Part shown: one piece after another, positions 8,506 to 17,690 of the stretch | Position numbering within the stretch: the stretch's first letter is position 1 | Layout: each line of letters begins with the position of its first letter | NCBI RefSeq assembly: GCF_003386535.1 | Contig: NZ_QTTN01000001.1 | Coordinates: 124,001-188,000, forward strand | Origin: Paenibacillus taihuensis | GTDB lineage: Bacteria > Bacillota > Bacilli > Paenibacillales > Paenibacillaceae | Direction of reading: 5' to 3' | Length of the DNA: 64,000 nucleotides | Program-made: the position numbers and the translations under genes | Notes under the pieces: generated by a model | What the model saw: only the letters and a program-made list of their open reading frames with translations | Databases searched by the model: none | What the model was told of the DNA's origin: nothing

Positions 8506-9462
8506 GTGAAAATCGTAGTATTGGACGGTTATACGCTGAATCCGGGCGATCTGAACTGGGATGAAATCAGCAGCCTCGGTGAGCTTGTCGTTTACGAGCG
8601 CACGGCGAGAGAAGACATTGTCAGCCGAGCGCAGGATGCTGAAATTGTGCTGACGAATAAGACTCCGATGTCAGCCGAGACTTTAGGTCAGCTGCCGCAG
8701 CTTCGATATATTGGCGTGCTTGCGACAGGCTACAATATCATTGATACAGCTGCTGCAGCGGGGCGAGGCATCGTCGTCACGAACGTGCCGGATTACAGCA
8801 CGCATTCGGTCGTGCAGCTCGTGTTCGCGCTGCTGCTCGCGCATGCCTCGCAAGCAAGTGCGCATAGCGATGCGGTTCACCGTGGACAGTGGGCGAACTG
8901 TCCGGATTTCTCCTTCACGCTGAGCCCGCTGCTCGAGCTGTCCGGCAAGACGTTCGGTATCATCGGCTATGGGCAGATCGGCCAACAGGTGGCGCGGACT
9001 GCGCTTGCATTCGGCATGCAAGTGATCGTACATACGCGAACAATTAAATCAGTACCAGGCCTGGAAGCGGTGCGTTTCGTAGAGCGCGAGGAGCTGTTCG
9101 CGTCCGCAGACTTTGTATCGCTGCACAGTCCGCTTACGCCGGATACGACAGGCATCGTTAACAGCAGCACGCTCGATCTCATGAAACGTTCTGCATTCTT
9201 GATTAACACGGCACGCGGCGGTCATGTCGTTGAGGCGGATTTGGCTGAAGCGTTGAGTAACGGCAGAATCGCCGGAGCGGGACTGGATGTCCTCAGCGTT
9301 GAACCGCCGCCTGCCGATAATCCGCTGCTGCATGCAGCAAACTGCATCATCACTCCACATATTGCGTGGGCGACAGTCGAGGCGCGCAGCCGTCTGATGG
9401 CGATTGCGGCGAACAATTTGCGCGGCTTCCTGCGTGCTGATATTCAGAACCAGGTGAACTAA
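8506..9462 (+). CDS. D-2-hydroxyacid dehydrogenase (glycerate/hydroxypyruvate reductase-like)
   Basis: A 318-residue NAD(P)-dependent D-2-hydroxyacid dehydrogenase, which interconverts 2-oxo acids and D-2-hydroxy acids. The Rossmann motif GYGQIG is at about 154-159. The catalytic triad of the family is complete: Arg237 (NTARGG), Glu266 (SVEPPP) and His285 (ITPHIAW). The sequence resembles the HprA-like glycerate dehydrogenase branch, but the exact substrate cannot be fixed. The start is GTG after AGGAGC. Only four bases separate it from the CidA-like gene, so the three genes form one operon. Their co-transcription suggests a link between 2-oxo acid metabolism and CidA/LrgB-type transport. Confidence 0.85.
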   Translation: MKIVVLDGYTLNPGDLNWDEISSLGELVVYERTAREDIVSRAQDAEIVLTNKTPMSAETLGQLPQLRYIGVLATGYNIIDTAAAAGRGIVVTNVPDYSTHSVVQLVFALLLAHASQASAHSDAVHRGQWANCPDFSFTLSPLLELSGKTFGIIGYGQIGQQVARTALAFGMQVIVHTRTIKSVPGLEAVRFVEREELFASADFVSLHSPLTPDTTGIVNSSTLDLMKRSAFLINTARGGHVVEADLAEALSNGRIAGAGLDVLSVEPPPADNPLLHAANCIITPHIAWATVEARSRLMAIAANNLRGFLRADIQNQVN

Positions 9463-9466
9463 GGCG

Positions 9467-9838
9467 ATGCGCGGATTTGTTATCATTATGGGGTTTGACG
9501 GGCTGGGATGGCTGCTGCACGCCTATGCGCATATTCCTTTGCCCTCGCATGTACTCGGGCTGCTGCTTCTCGCGGCAGCTCTTTTCACGCGCGTGATTAA
9601 GTTGGAGTGGGTGGAAGAAAGTGCGGCGTTTCTGACGAAGCATATGATGCTTTTCTTCGTACCGCTCCTTGCCGGTGTCACTGCATTCGCGCCTATGATA
9701 GGCGACTCCTGGCTTGCGGCGATCGTCTCACTTCTAGCAGGGACGCTAGTCATTCTGCTATCCACGGGACTCGCAACACAGTTCTTCATCGGACGCCGGA
9801 AGGGGGATGAGACGATTGAACAACAATCTGATCGCTGA
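9467..9838 (+). CDS. CidA/LrgA family holin-like membrane protein
   Basis: A 123-residue protein with four predicted membrane helices and the CidA/LrgA signature IPLPSHVLGLLLL and KHMMLFFVPLLAGV. The family is known as holin/antiholin-like regulators of murein hydrolase activity. More recently, LrgAB-type pairs have been linked to pyruvate uptake in Bacillus and Streptococcus. The gene overlaps the LrgB-family partner by 32 bases (start at 9807), as these pairs often do. The preceding dehydrogenase gene makes a role in 2-oxo acid traffic plausible; that is an inference. Membrane location is near certain. Confidence 0.85.
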   Translation: MRGFVIIMGFDGLGWLLHAYAHIPLPSHVLGLLLLAAALFTRVIKLEWVEESAAFLTKHMMLFFVPLLAGVTAFAPMIGDSWLAAIVSLLAGTLVILLSTGLATQFFIGRRKGDETIEQQSDR

Positions 9839-10505
9839 TCCGATGTTCGGCACGACGCTTACTGTCCTTGCCTATGGAGCTGCGCTTTACCTCAAACGCA
9901 GATGGAGCTGGCTGCATCCCTTGATTGCTGCACCGCTTATCGTTTACGTTATTTTGCAGATCGGCGGCATCTCCTACACGGCCTATCGGGTCGGCGGTGA
10001 TTTGGTCACCTTCTTCCTCGGGCCGGCCACGGTCGCGATGGCCGTTCCTCTCTATAAACACGCGATGCGGCTGCGCCGCTTGCTGCCATCGCTGCTGCTC
10101 GGCGCTTTCGTCGGGAGTGCGCTCGGGCTGCTTGTGAACGCGCTTTCGGTTGTTTTGTTCGGAGGCACGGAATCCTTCCTTTACTCCGCACTTCCTAAAT
10201 CCGTAACCGCAGCGGTAGCCGTTGATTTATCGCGCTGGCTTGGCGGTTCGCCAGAGTTGACGGCTGCACTAACTGTGACGACGGGGCTTATTGGCAGTGT
10301 GGCGGGGCCGCCGTTGCTGCGCTTGTGTGGCGTTAATAACGCCATAGCGTCCTCAATTGCCGTCGGTGCGGCTGCGCATGGGATCGGCTCGGCGAGATTG
10401 TTGTCTGAATCGGAGGAACAAGGCGGACTGAGCGGTTTCTCTATGGCCGCGTGTACCGTATTTACTCCTGTGTTATTGCTGCCCGTTCATGCGTGGTTAT
10501 TATGA
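9807..10505 (+). CDS. LrgB/CidB family membrane protein
   Basis: A 232-residue protein with multiple membrane segments. LrgB-family landmarks include FFLGPATVAMAVPLYK, a stretch near residue 130 reading LPKSVTAAVAVD, and AHGIGSARL near the end. The ATG at 9807 lies within cidA in the +1 frame and follows GGAAGGGGG, which indicates translational coupling. It works with the CidA-like protein as a two-component membrane system, either murein hydrolase control or 2-oxo acid transport. No clear terminator follows; an A/T-rich gap leads to the foldase gene. Confidence 0.87.
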   Translation: MRRLNNNLIADPMFGTTLTVLAYGAALYLKRRWSWLHPLIAAPLIVYVILQIGGISYTAYRVGGDLVTFFLGPATVAMAVPLYKHAMRLRRLLPSLLLGAFVGSALGLLVNALSVVLFGGTESFLYSALPKSVTAAVAVDLSRWLGGSPELTAALTVTTGLIGSVAGPPLLRLCGVNNAIASSIAVGAAAHGIGSARLLSESEEQGGLSGFSMAACTVFTPVLLLPVHAWLL

Positions 10506-10636
10506 AATATATCATGTGTTTTTTCGTGTAATTTTTACATATTTCAGCTTTTCTTAAGGTTTGTTGCCTAAATATCTGATATAGTGGCACAGTAAAGCTA
10601 TGGCAGATTTCAAATGTTGGAAGGGAGACTTCAATT

Positions 10637-11785
10637 TTGAGCGAGAAAGAAAAAGAGTTTAATAAGGATGTAGAGCTAGAGGCAACACATAAAGATGAGC
10701 AAGAGGGAGTCATCTCGGAAGAATCGCGCGAAGAGCTTGAGAATAGCCGTGAAATAGCAGCGAGTGCAGAGGCTAGGGAACTCGAGGAACACGACGAGCA
10801 CGAAGAGCACGAAGAAGTCGAGAGAGAACAAGCGGCAGCTAAGCCAGCATCGAGCGGCGGCGGCAGAGCATGGATGTACATTTCCATCGGCCTTGCAATT
10901 GTCCTTCTTGTATTCCTGGTAAAGCAGCCGCTCGGTTCAACTGGCGGTAAGAAAGCAGTTGGTTCCGTCAATGGCGTTGCGATTACGAAGGATCAGTTAT
11001 ACGATGCGATGCTGAAGGTTGGCGGCACGCAAACAATGGACAACCTCATTCAAGAAGCGCTTGTGAAGCAAGAAGCGGATAAGAAAGGCATCACAGTTAC
11101 GGATGCTGACATTGATGCTGAAATTGCGAAGATCAAGAAGCAATTCCCTTCGGATTCCGATTTCGAAGCTGCACTGCAGCAAGCGGGCATGACGCTTGAA
11201 GATTTGAAAGCTCAAACACCGATGCAGCTCCGTATTACGAAGCTTGTTGAGCCGCAAGTCAAAGTAACAGCTGACGATATTAAGAAATATTTCGATGAGA
11301 ATAAAGCAACGTTCAACGAGCCAGAGCAAGTGAAGGCTTCCCATATTCTTGTTGCGACGAAGGAAGAGGCGGACGCAATCGAGAAGCAGCTTAAAGACGG
11401 CGGAGACTTCGCGGCGATCGCCAAAGAGAAATCGACGGATCCAGGCAGCAAAGATGCTGGCGGCGACCTCGGTTACTTCAGCGCAGACAAGATGGATCCT
11501 GATTTTGCAAAAGCGGCATTCGCGCTTAAGGTTGGCCAGACGAGCGAACCGGTGAAGACGCAATTCGGCTACCACATCATTAAAGTGTTTGATCATAAAG
11601 CAGCGAAAACGGCGACACTTGATGAGAAGCAAGCAGATATCAAGGATACGTTGACTCGCCAGAAGGTACAAGAGCTGTCGCCAACTTGGCTGGAGGATTT
11701 GAAATCCAAATCCAAAATTACGAATACGTTAAAAAAAGATGAAGCAGCAGCGCCTGAGACGACGACAACCGGCAACGCGAAGTAA
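10637..11785 (+). CDS. membrane-anchored parvulin-type peptidyl-prolyl isomerase (PrsA-like foldase)
   Basis: The start is TTG (10637) after GGAAGGGAGAC. The 382-residue protein has an acidic, Glu-rich cytoplasmic tail (1-75), one membrane helix (about 78-95) and a SurA/PrsA-like N-terminal chaperone region (about 105-225). A parvulin PPIase domain follows at about 231-320 (VKASHILVATKEEAD, GGDLGYFSADKMDPDF, FGYHIIKV). Such proteins help secreted proteins fold outside the membrane. Unlike Bacillus PrsA there is no lipobox; the anchor is a signal-anchor helix preceded by about 75 charged residues. The coding region ends in a Thr/Glu-rich tail and a strong terminator at 11801. Confidence 0.87.
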   Translation: MSEKEKEFNKDVELEATHKDEQEGVISEESREELENSREIAASAEARELEEHDEHEEHEEVEREQAAAKPASSGGGRAWMYISIGLAIVLLVFLVKQPLGSTGGKKAVGSVNGVAITKDQLYDAMLKVGGTQTMDNLIQEALVKQEADKKGITVTDADIDAEIAKIKKQFPSDSDFEAALQQAGMTLEDLKAQTPMQLRITKLVEPQVKVTADDIKKYFDENKATFNEPEQVKASHILVATKEEADAIEKQLKDGGDFAAIAKEKSTDPGSKDAGGDLGYFSADKMDPDFAKAAFALKVGQTSEPVKTQFGYHIIKVFDHKAAKTATLDEKQADIKDTLTRQKVQELSPTWLEDLKSKSKITNTLKKDEAAAPETTTTGNAK

Positions 11786-11800
11786 TCGATTCACTCACAG

Positions 11801-11847
11801 ACAACCATCCTCAGCCAACATTTGGCTGAGGATGGTTGTTTCTTTTG
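11801..11847 (+). terminator. strong Rho-independent terminator after the foldase gene
   Basis: Two perfect 18-base arms (11801-11818 and 11822-11839) have a 3-base loop and are followed by TTCTTTT. Confidence 0.85.
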
Positions 11848-11970
11848 TGGCACAATATACATAATCACTAAGAAAGCCGCAACCCTTGTGGGCTCTGGGG
11901 TTGAGTCACCTTTTTGTGAGGATTTCTAACATGACAGAAAAGTAAATCTTTACAAGTGTTCAAATTATGT

Positions 11971-11999
11971 TTTACAAATTGTTAAATTCGTTGTATATT
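11971..11999 (+). promoter_or_regulatory. sigma-A type promoter of the opp operon
   Basis: TTTACA (11971-11976) and TATATT (11994-11999) are separated by exactly 17 bases, 51 bases before the oppA ATG. The A/T-rich surroundings fit a strong promoter. Confidence 0.6.
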
Positions 12000-12049
12000 T
12001 GGTTTCGGGTTTAAAAAAATAAACAAATAGTTGGAGGCGGGCTCAAGTA

Positions 12050-13687
12050 ATGAAGAAGAAATTGCTAGTACTTGTTTCACTTATCCTGGTCTTCACAGGC
12101 GTATTGTCCGCTTGTGGCAAGAGCGGATCGGGCAGCGATCAAACGTTCCGTATGAACCTTACAACGGAGCCGCCTAGTCTTGATGTAGCGCAAGCACAGG
12201 ACCAAACATCCTTTACTGTGCTGAGCGGCCTTTTCGAAGGTCTGACGCGTATGGACAAAGATGGCAACATCATTCCAGGCGTAGCTGAGAAATGGGACGT
12301 TGCTGATGGCGGCAAGAAGTACACTTTCCACCTGCGCAGCGATGCAAAATGGTCGAACGGTGACCCTGTAACAGCGCATGACTTTGAATATTCTTGGAAA
12401 CGTACATTGGATCCAAAGCTAAATCCACCAGCACCGTATGCTTACCAGCTCTATTACATTAAAAATGCTCAAAACTATAACATCGAAGCGGACAACCCTA
12501 ACCACATTAGCGATCCGGCACAAGTCGGTGTTAAAGCTATCGATGATGCAACGCTTGAAGTTAACCTGGAGAACCCAACTCCTTACTTCTTGAACATCAC
12601 AGCGTTCTTCACTTCCTACCCGGTTCACAAGTCGGCGCAAACAAACGCTAACTGGGCTGCTGAAGCGAAAGATTACATTTCGAACGGCCCTTTCAAACTG
12701 TCCACGTGGAAACACGGCGACTCGATGGAACTCGTACAGAACGAAAACTACTGGGATAAGAAAGACATTCACTTGACGAGCGTAAAGTTCTCAATGGTTA
12801 AAGATGCCAACACTGAGCTTAGCATGTACAAAACAGGCAAGCTTGATTGGGCAGGTAAACCGACAGGAGATATTCCGACCGAGCAACTTGCCAAGTTCCG
12901 TGAAGAGAAGAACCCTGAGCTTACAATCAAGCCAATCGCAAGCACGTACTACTACAACTTCAACAACGAGAAGAAGCCTTTCAACAACGTAAAAGTTCGT
13001 AAAGCGCTTTCGATGGCGATCAATCGCCAAGACATCGTTGACAAAGTTACTAAAGCAGGCCAAACACCGGCATACGGTTTCGTATCCGGCGGTATCCACG
13101 GCGTGAGCGGCGAGTACCGTTCCGAAGTGAAAGACGATTACTTCAAAGAAGATGTAGCGGAAGCGAAGAAATTGCTTGCTGAAGGTCTTCAAGAAGAAGG
13201 CATGACGTCGATGCCTGAATTCACGCTTACTTTCAACGAAGGTCTTCACAAAGAAGTAGCGGAAGCAATCGCGAACATGTGGAAAGAAAACCTTGGCATC
13301 ACGGCTAAGACTGAAGTTCAAGAATGGAAGATCTTCCTGAAAAACCGTCAAAGCTTGAACTATGACGTTGCACGAGCAGGTTGGGGCGCTGACTACAACG
13401 ATCCAATGACGTTCATCGACATGTTCACTACTGGCGGCGGTAACAACGACATCGGCTTCAAGAACGCGGATTACGACGCGCTCGTTAAAGAAGCTTATGC
13501 AACAAGCGATCAGCAAAAACGTGTAGACGCAATGGCTAAAGCCGAGAAAATTCTAATCGGTGATAATCAAGCAATTATGCCGATTTACTACTACACATCT
13601 GCTCAATTGGTTAAACCGTATGTTAAAAACTATGTTGTAGACTTTGGCGGTAACATTGACTACACTCGTATTTCGATTGAAAAATAG
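12050..13687 (+). CDS. oppA: oligopeptide ABC transporter, substrate-binding lipoprotein (OppA/DppE type)
   Basis: A 545-residue family-5 solute-binding lipoprotein. The signal peptide ends in the lipobox LSAC with Cys22 to be lipidated. Family features include the segment FRMNLTTEPPSLDVA, GDPVTAHDFEYSWKRTLDP, and KPFNNVKVRKALSMAINRQDIV around the middle. It binds peptides outside the cell and delivers them to the OppBC channel. Codon use is strongly biased, which suggests high expression. A good promoter lies 51 bases upstream, and a hairpin separates oppA from oppB, which usually makes the binding protein more abundant than the rest. Peptide length preference cannot be seen. Confidence 0.92.
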   Translation: MKKKLLVLVSLILVFTGVLSACGKSGSGSDQTFRMNLTTEPPSLDVAQAQDQTSFTVLSGLFEGLTRMDKDGNIIPGVAEKWDVADGGKKYTFHLRSDAKWSNGDPVTAHDFEYSWKRTLDPKLNPPAPYAYQLYYIKNAQNYNIEADNPNHISDPAQVGVKAIDDATLEVNLENPTPYFLNITAFFTSYPVHKSAQTNANWAAEAKDYISNGPFKLSTWKHGDSMELVQNENYWDKKDIHLTSVKFSMVKDANTELSMYKTGKLDWAGKPTGDIPTEQLAKFREEKNPELTIKPIASTYYYNFNNEKKPFNNVKVRKALSMAINRQDIVDKVTKAGQTPAYGFVSGGIHGVSGEYRSEVKDDYFKEDVAEAKKLLAEGLQEEGMTSMPEFTLTFNEGLHKEVAEAIANMWKENLGITAKTEVQEWKIFLKNRQSLNYDVARAGWGADYNDPMTFIDMFTTGGGNNDIGFKNADYDALVKEAYATSDQQKRVDAMAKAEKILIGDNQAIMPIYYYTSAQLVKPYVKNYVVDFGGNIDYTRISIEK

Positions 13688-13712
13688 TAGCAACAAAATA
13701 ATTAGGGATATA

Positions 13713-13747
13713 GGGATATATATGGTTCCCATATATATCCCTTCTCT
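13713..13747 (+). terminator. intercistronic hairpin between oppA and oppB (attenuator/3'-end stabiliser)
   Basis: Perfect 13-base arms (13713-13725 and 13729-13741) with loop TTC are followed by TTCTCTAT rather than a full T run. This is typical of partial termination or processing after binding-protein genes. Confidence 0.65.
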
Positions 13748-13767
13748 ATGATTGGGGAGGGCTTGGG

Positions 13768-14703
13768 ATGGCTCGGTATTTAGGTGGTAAGTTCGTCAAC
13801 ATAATCGTTTCGCTGCTAATTCTAGCCACCGCAACCTTTTTCTTGATGAAGGCTGTCCCAGGGGACCCTTTCACGCAAGAAAAAGCAATTCCGCCTGAAA
13901 TCAAGGCGCAGATTATGGCTCACTACGGTTTGGACAAACCGGTTTGGCATCAATATTTGATTTACATGAAGAACCTGTTTCAATTTGACCTTGGCGAATC
14001 GATGAAGAGCTCGAATCGTACAGTTACAAGCATCATTGCGGATTCCTTCGGAACCTCGTTTAAAGTTGGTATTATTGCGATTATCGTTTCTGTCATCATC
14101 GGGGTTTACCTCGGCATGATGGCTGCGCTGAGACATAAGAAATTTATCGATAATTTCTTTATGTTTATTGCCGTTCTTGGGATCTCGATTCCAAGCTTTG
14201 TCGTCGGTGCGATGGTTCAATATTTCTTTGGCGTTAAATTCCAAATCTTTACGGTTGCAGGGCTGGAAGGACCGCTCGATTACGTACTTCCTGTAGTAGC
14301 GCTGTCAACGCTTCCAATTGCATTCATCGCGAGGTTAACTCGCTCAACCATGCTCGAGGTACTTACCTCGGACTATATTCGTACTGCAAAAGCAAAAGGT
14401 CTTACGCCGCATGCCATTCTGTGGCAGCACGGTTTGCGTAACGGCATTTTGCCGGTTGTTACTTATCTCGGCCCGATGACAGCGAACGTAATTACGGGTT
14501 CCGTTGTCGTTGAACAAATCTTTGGTTTGCCTGGTCTCGGCGCATACTTCGTAGAAAGTATTACAAACCGGGATTACACGCTTATCATGGGTATCACGAT
14601 CTTCTATGCCGTCATTCTTATGGCTGCTCGTTTCGTGACAGATGTGCTTTACATTATCATTGATCCGCGTATCAAAATCAGCGGAGGTGTCGTTAAGAAA
14701 TGA
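13768..14703 (+). CDS. oppB: oligopeptide ABC transporter permease OppB
   Basis: A 311-residue permease with six membrane helices. The N terminus RYLGGKFVNIIVSLLILATATFFLMK and PGDPFTQEK is diagnostic of OppB/DppB. The ABC-interacting EAA loop reads DYIRTAKAKGLTPHAILWQHGLRN near residue 210, and the C-terminal half has VVVEQIFGLPGLG. With OppC it forms the peptide channel of the membrane complex. The ATG at 13768 follows GGGGAGGG. Its stop overlaps the oppC start (ATGA). Confidence 0.93.
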   Translation: MARYLGGKFVNIIVSLLILATATFFLMKAVPGDPFTQEKAIPPEIKAQIMAHYGLDKPVWHQYLIYMKNLFQFDLGESMKSSNRTVTSIIADSFGTSFKVGIIAIIVSVIIGVYLGMMAALRHKKFIDNFFMFIAVLGISIPSFVVGAMVQYFFGVKFQIFTVAGLEGPLDYVLPVVALSTLPIAFIARLTRSTMLEVLTSDYIRTAKAKGLTPHAILWQHGLRNGILPVVTYLGPMTANVITGSVVVEQIFGLPGLGAYFVESITNRDYTLIMGITIFYAVILMAARFVTDVLYIIIDPRIKISGGVVKK

Positions 14704-15647
14704 GTACACAATTGAAAGATATTCAGCACAGCGAAGCGAACACGCAGGCACTCTTCGAGAAGCTGCCGCAGCGCCATAAAGAAGCTGAGATCATTACGGC
14801 AGAAAGCCGCTCTACCTTCCAGGAGAGCTGGGCTCGTCTCCGCAAGAATAAATACGCGATGACAGGGATGTATGTCCTGATTATCATGATAATTTTGGCC
14901 ATTGTTTGTCCGATGCTATCTCCGTATAATACGTATACGAATGATTTGGACAATACGTATGCAGCTCCATCGGCTAAGCATTGGTTCGGAACAGACAACC
15001 TGGGTCGCGATATGTTCACGCGTTCCTGGAGAGGTGTTCAGATCTCGCTTATCGTTGGTTTTACTGCCGCATTGATTGACCTTCTTATCGGGGTTGCTTA
15101 CGGCGGTATCATGGGCTTTGCGGGCAAACGCCTAGGTAATGCGATGAACAAGTTCGCAGAAGTGCTTTATGCGATTCCGTACATGCTTGTCGTTATTTTG
15201 CTTGGCGTTGTTATGGGCTCTGGATTGTTCACAATCATTTTGGCTTTGTCGATTACAGGCTGGATTACGATGTCATGGATTGTTCGTGGTCAAATTTTAC
15301 AATTGAAGAACCAGGAATACGTGCTAGCGGCGCAATCGATGGGTGCTAGCGGCGGTCGTATTCTGTTTCGCCACTTAATTCCGAATACTCTCGGACCGAT
15401 CATCGTTACAGTAACGCTTTCGGTACCGTCTGCTATATTTACGGAAGCATTCCTTAGCTTCTTGGGTCTAGGCGTTCAGTCGCCGGATGCATCCCTTGGT
15501 TCTTTGATCAGCAGTGCAATGTCTTCTTGGACGCTGTATCCATGGGTAATGGCGATTCCGGCGTCGCTGCTATGTATCACAATGATTGCATTCAACATTT
15601 TCGGTGACGGTCTGCAAGACGCGTTCGATCCGAAGATGAAAAAATAA
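14700..15647 (+). CDS. oppC: oligopeptide ABC transporter permease OppC
   Basis: A 315-residue permease. It has the long OppC-type cytoplasmic N terminus before the first helix (SWARLRKNKYAMTGMYVLII). The DppC/OppC signature HWFGTDNLGRDMFTRSWRG is followed by the EAA loop (QEYVLAAQSMGASGGRILFRHLIPN) and FTEAFLSFLGLGVQSPDASLG. It pairs with OppB in the inner membrane and contacts the OppD/OppF ATPases. It is coupled to oppB by a four-base overlap, with 19 bases before oppD. Confidence 0.93.
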   Translation: MSTQLKDIQHSEANTQALFEKLPQRHKEAEIITAESRSTFQESWARLRKNKYAMTGMYVLIIMIILAIVCPMLSPYNTYTNDLDNTYAAPSAKHWFGTDNLGRDMFTRSWRGVQISLIVGFTAALIDLLIGVAYGGIMGFAGKRLGNAMNKFAEVLYAIPYMLVVILLGVVMGSGLFTIILALSITGWITMSWIVRGQILQLKNQEYVLAAQSMGASGGRILFRHLIPNTLGPIIVTVTLSVPSAIFTEAFLSFLGLGVQSPDASLGSLISSAMSSWTLYPWVMAIPASLLCITMIAFNIFGDGLQDAFDPKMKK

Positions 15648-15666
15648 ACAGCGCAGGAGTGAGCTT

Positions 15667-16665
15667 ATGAGTGATCCGATTCTCAATATTTCTGATTTGC
15701 ATATCTCGTTTCACGTGCGCGGTGGAGAGGTTCAAGCAGTTCGCGGCGTTAACTTGGAAGTTAACCGCGGCGAATCTGTTGCAATTGTCGGCGAGTCCGG
15801 CAGCGGCAAGAGCGTAACAGCTCAATCGATTCTTCGTTTGATCCCCACGCCTCCGGGCGAGTTCAAACAAGGCTCCATTACGTTTAAAGGCGAAGATTTG
15901 CTTGCCAAAACAGAGAAAGAGATGGAGTCCATTCGCGGTAAGGAAATCGGCATGATCTTCCAAGACCCGATGACATCTCTTAACCCTACACTTACAGTAG
16001 GTCGTCAAATTACAGAAGTTCTTCATAAGCACCAGAACATGAGTACTTCTGATTCAACGAAACGGGCAGTTGAGCTGCTGAATCTCGTAGGTATTCCGAA
16101 CGCTGCAGAGCGTGTGAAACAATATCCGCACCAATTCTCTGGTGGTATGCGTCAGCGTGTAATGATTGCGATTGCGCTTGCATGTAATCCTTCGCTTCTG
16201 ATTGCGGATGAGCCGACAACGGCGCTTGACGTTACGATCCAGGCTCAAATCATGTCTCTAATGAAAGAACTTCAACAGAAGACGGGTACGTCGATCATCC
16301 TGATCACGCATGACCTTGGTATCGTAGCAGATATGTGTGACCGCGTTGTCGTTATGTACGCAGGTAAAGTCGTTGAGACGGGAACGAAGCAAGAAATCTT
16401 CAAAAACCCGCAGCACCCGTATACAAGAGGTCTGCTGCGTTCGCTTCCGCGTCTGGATCAGAAGAAGGACGAGCCGCTCGTTCCGATTATCGGTACGCCG
16501 CCGGATATGTCTTCGCCGCCTAAAGGCTGCGCATTCTGTGCGCGTTGTGACGAAGCAATGCGTATCTGCGTCGATAACGATCCGCAAGCTTATGTGCTGA
16601 GCGAGACGCAAACTGCGAAATGTTGGCTGCATGACTCGGCCCTTAAAGGGGGAGAGAGCGCATGA
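15667..16665 (+). CDS. oppD: oligopeptide ABC transporter ATPase OppD
   Basis: A 332-residue ATPase. Walker A is GESGSGKS at about 42-49, the Q-loop is [11 protein letters not shown], and the signature FSGGMRQRV is near residue 157. Walker B reads [12 protein letters not shown], with an H-loop in [10 protein letters not shown]. The C-terminal oligopeptide-type extension carries a Cys-rich motif ([12 protein letters not shown] ... CW). Together with OppF it powers peptide import. The ATG follows GCAGGAGTGAGC. The gene overlaps oppF by four bases. Confidence 0.93.
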   Translation: MSDPILNISDLHISFHVRGGEVQAVRGVNLEVNRGESVAIVGESGSGKSVTAQSILRLIPTPPGEFKQGSITFKGEDLLAKTEKEMESIRGKEIGMIFQDPMTSLNPTLTVGRQITEVLHKHQNMSTSDSTKRAVELLNLVGIPNAAERVKQYPHQFSGGMRQRVMIAIALACNPSLLIADEPTTALDVTIQAQIMSLMKELQQKTGTSIILITHDLGIVADMCDRVVVMYAGKVVETGTKQEIFKNPQHPYTRGLLRSLPRLDQKKDEPLVPIIGTPPDMSSPPKGCAFCARCDEAMRICVDNDPQAYVLSETQTAKCWLHDSALKGGESA

Positions 16666-17627
16666 AAACAAACAATGAAATGCTCCTTGAAGTAGAAGGG
16701 CTGAAGAAATATTTCGACGTTGGTAACGGTAAAACGCTAAAAGCGGTTAACGATCTTTCTTTCGGTATCCGCCAAGGCGAGACGCTCGGTATGGTTGGTG
16801 AGTCCGGCTGCGGTAAATCCACTGCCGGAAGAACAATCCTTCGTCTCTATGAGCCGACTGCTGGTTCTGTTAACTTCCAAGGCCAAAACATCGTTAAAGC
16901 TAAAGGCTCGACGCTCAAGGCGCTGCGCCGCGAAATGCAAATGATCTTCCAAGATCCATATGCATCGCTGAACCCGCGCTGGAAAGTTGAAGACCTGATC
17001 GCAGAGCCGATTGATATTCACGGCCTTGCTAACGGTGCGAAAGAGCGTAAAATGCAAGTTGAACGTTTGCTTGACCGTGTAGGTCTTCGTTCGGAGCATG
17101 CTAGACGTTACCCGCATGAGTTCTCCGGCGGTCAACGTCAACGGATCGGGATCGCCCGCGCGCTAGCGGTTAATCCGAAGTTCATCGTCTGTGACGAGCC
17201 GATCTCGGCGCTTGACGTATCGATCCAGGCGCAAGTCGTTAACTTGCTGCAAGATTTGCAGCGTGAAATGGGTCTGACGTACCTGTTCATCGCGCATGAC
17301 CTTGCGATGGTTAAACACATCAGTGACCGCGTTGCGGTTATGTACTTGGGTAAAATGGTGGAGCTTGCAGAGAGTGAAGAGCTGTATGCGAATCCGAAGC
17401 ACCCATACACGAAAGCGCTGATGTCCGCGATTCCGGTACCGGATCCGGATGTTGAAGAGAGCAAAGAGCGTATCGTGCTCACTGGCGATCTGCCAAGCCC
17501 GGTTAGCCCGCCAAGCGGCTGCCACTTCCGTACTCGCTGTCCCTTTGCGACAGAGAAATGTGCGAACGAAGTGCCGATCTTCCGCGAAGTAGAGCCAAAC
17601 CACTGGGCTGCTTGCCATTATGCATAA
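16662..17627 (+). CDS. oppF: oligopeptide ABC transporter ATPase OppF
   Basis: A 321-residue ATPase with Walker [10 protein letters not shown] (46-54), Q-loop [13 protein letters not shown] and signature [10 protein letters not shown]. Walker B is [14 protein letters not shown] and the H-loop FIAHDLAMV. The typical C-terminal motif [14 protein letters not shown] includes the cysteines thought to bind a metal cluster in Opp/Dpp ATPases. It is the heterodimer partner of OppD and the last gene of the operon, followed by a strong terminator at 17644. The start ATG overlaps the oppD TGA. Confidence 0.93.
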   Translation: MKTNNEMLLEVEGLKKYFDVGNGKTLKAVNDLSFGIRQGETLGMVGESGCGKSTAGRTILRLYEPTAGSVNFQGQNIVKAKGSTLKALRREMQMIFQDPYASLNPRWKVEDLIAEPIDIHGLANGAKERKMQVERLLDRVGLRSEHARRYPHEFSGGQRQRIGIARALAVNPKFIVCDEPISALDVSIQAQVVNLLQDLQREMGLTYLFIAHDLAMVKHISDRVAVMYLGKMVELAESEELYANPKHPYTKALMSAIPVPDPDVEESKERIVLTGDLPSPVSPPSGCHFRTRCPFATEKCANEVPIFREVEPNHWAACHYA

Positions 17628-17643
17628 TTCGTATCAATAAGAG

Positions 17644-17680
17644 AAGGACGTTTCGCTAGATGCGAAACGTCCTTTTTTTG
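17644..17680 (+). terminator. Rho-independent terminator of the opp operon
   Basis: AGGACGTTTCGC and GCGAAACGTCCT form a perfect 12-bp stem followed by seven Ts. It ends 11 bases before the 3' end of the convergent arginase gene. Confidence 0.85.
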
Positions 17681-17690
17681 CTGCGGGAAA

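Noticed and set aside
11940-12000. CodY box upstream of oppA
   Set aside because: CodY is encoded in the window and often represses peptide permeases, but the best A/T-rich match has too many mismatches to AATTTTCWGAAAATT.
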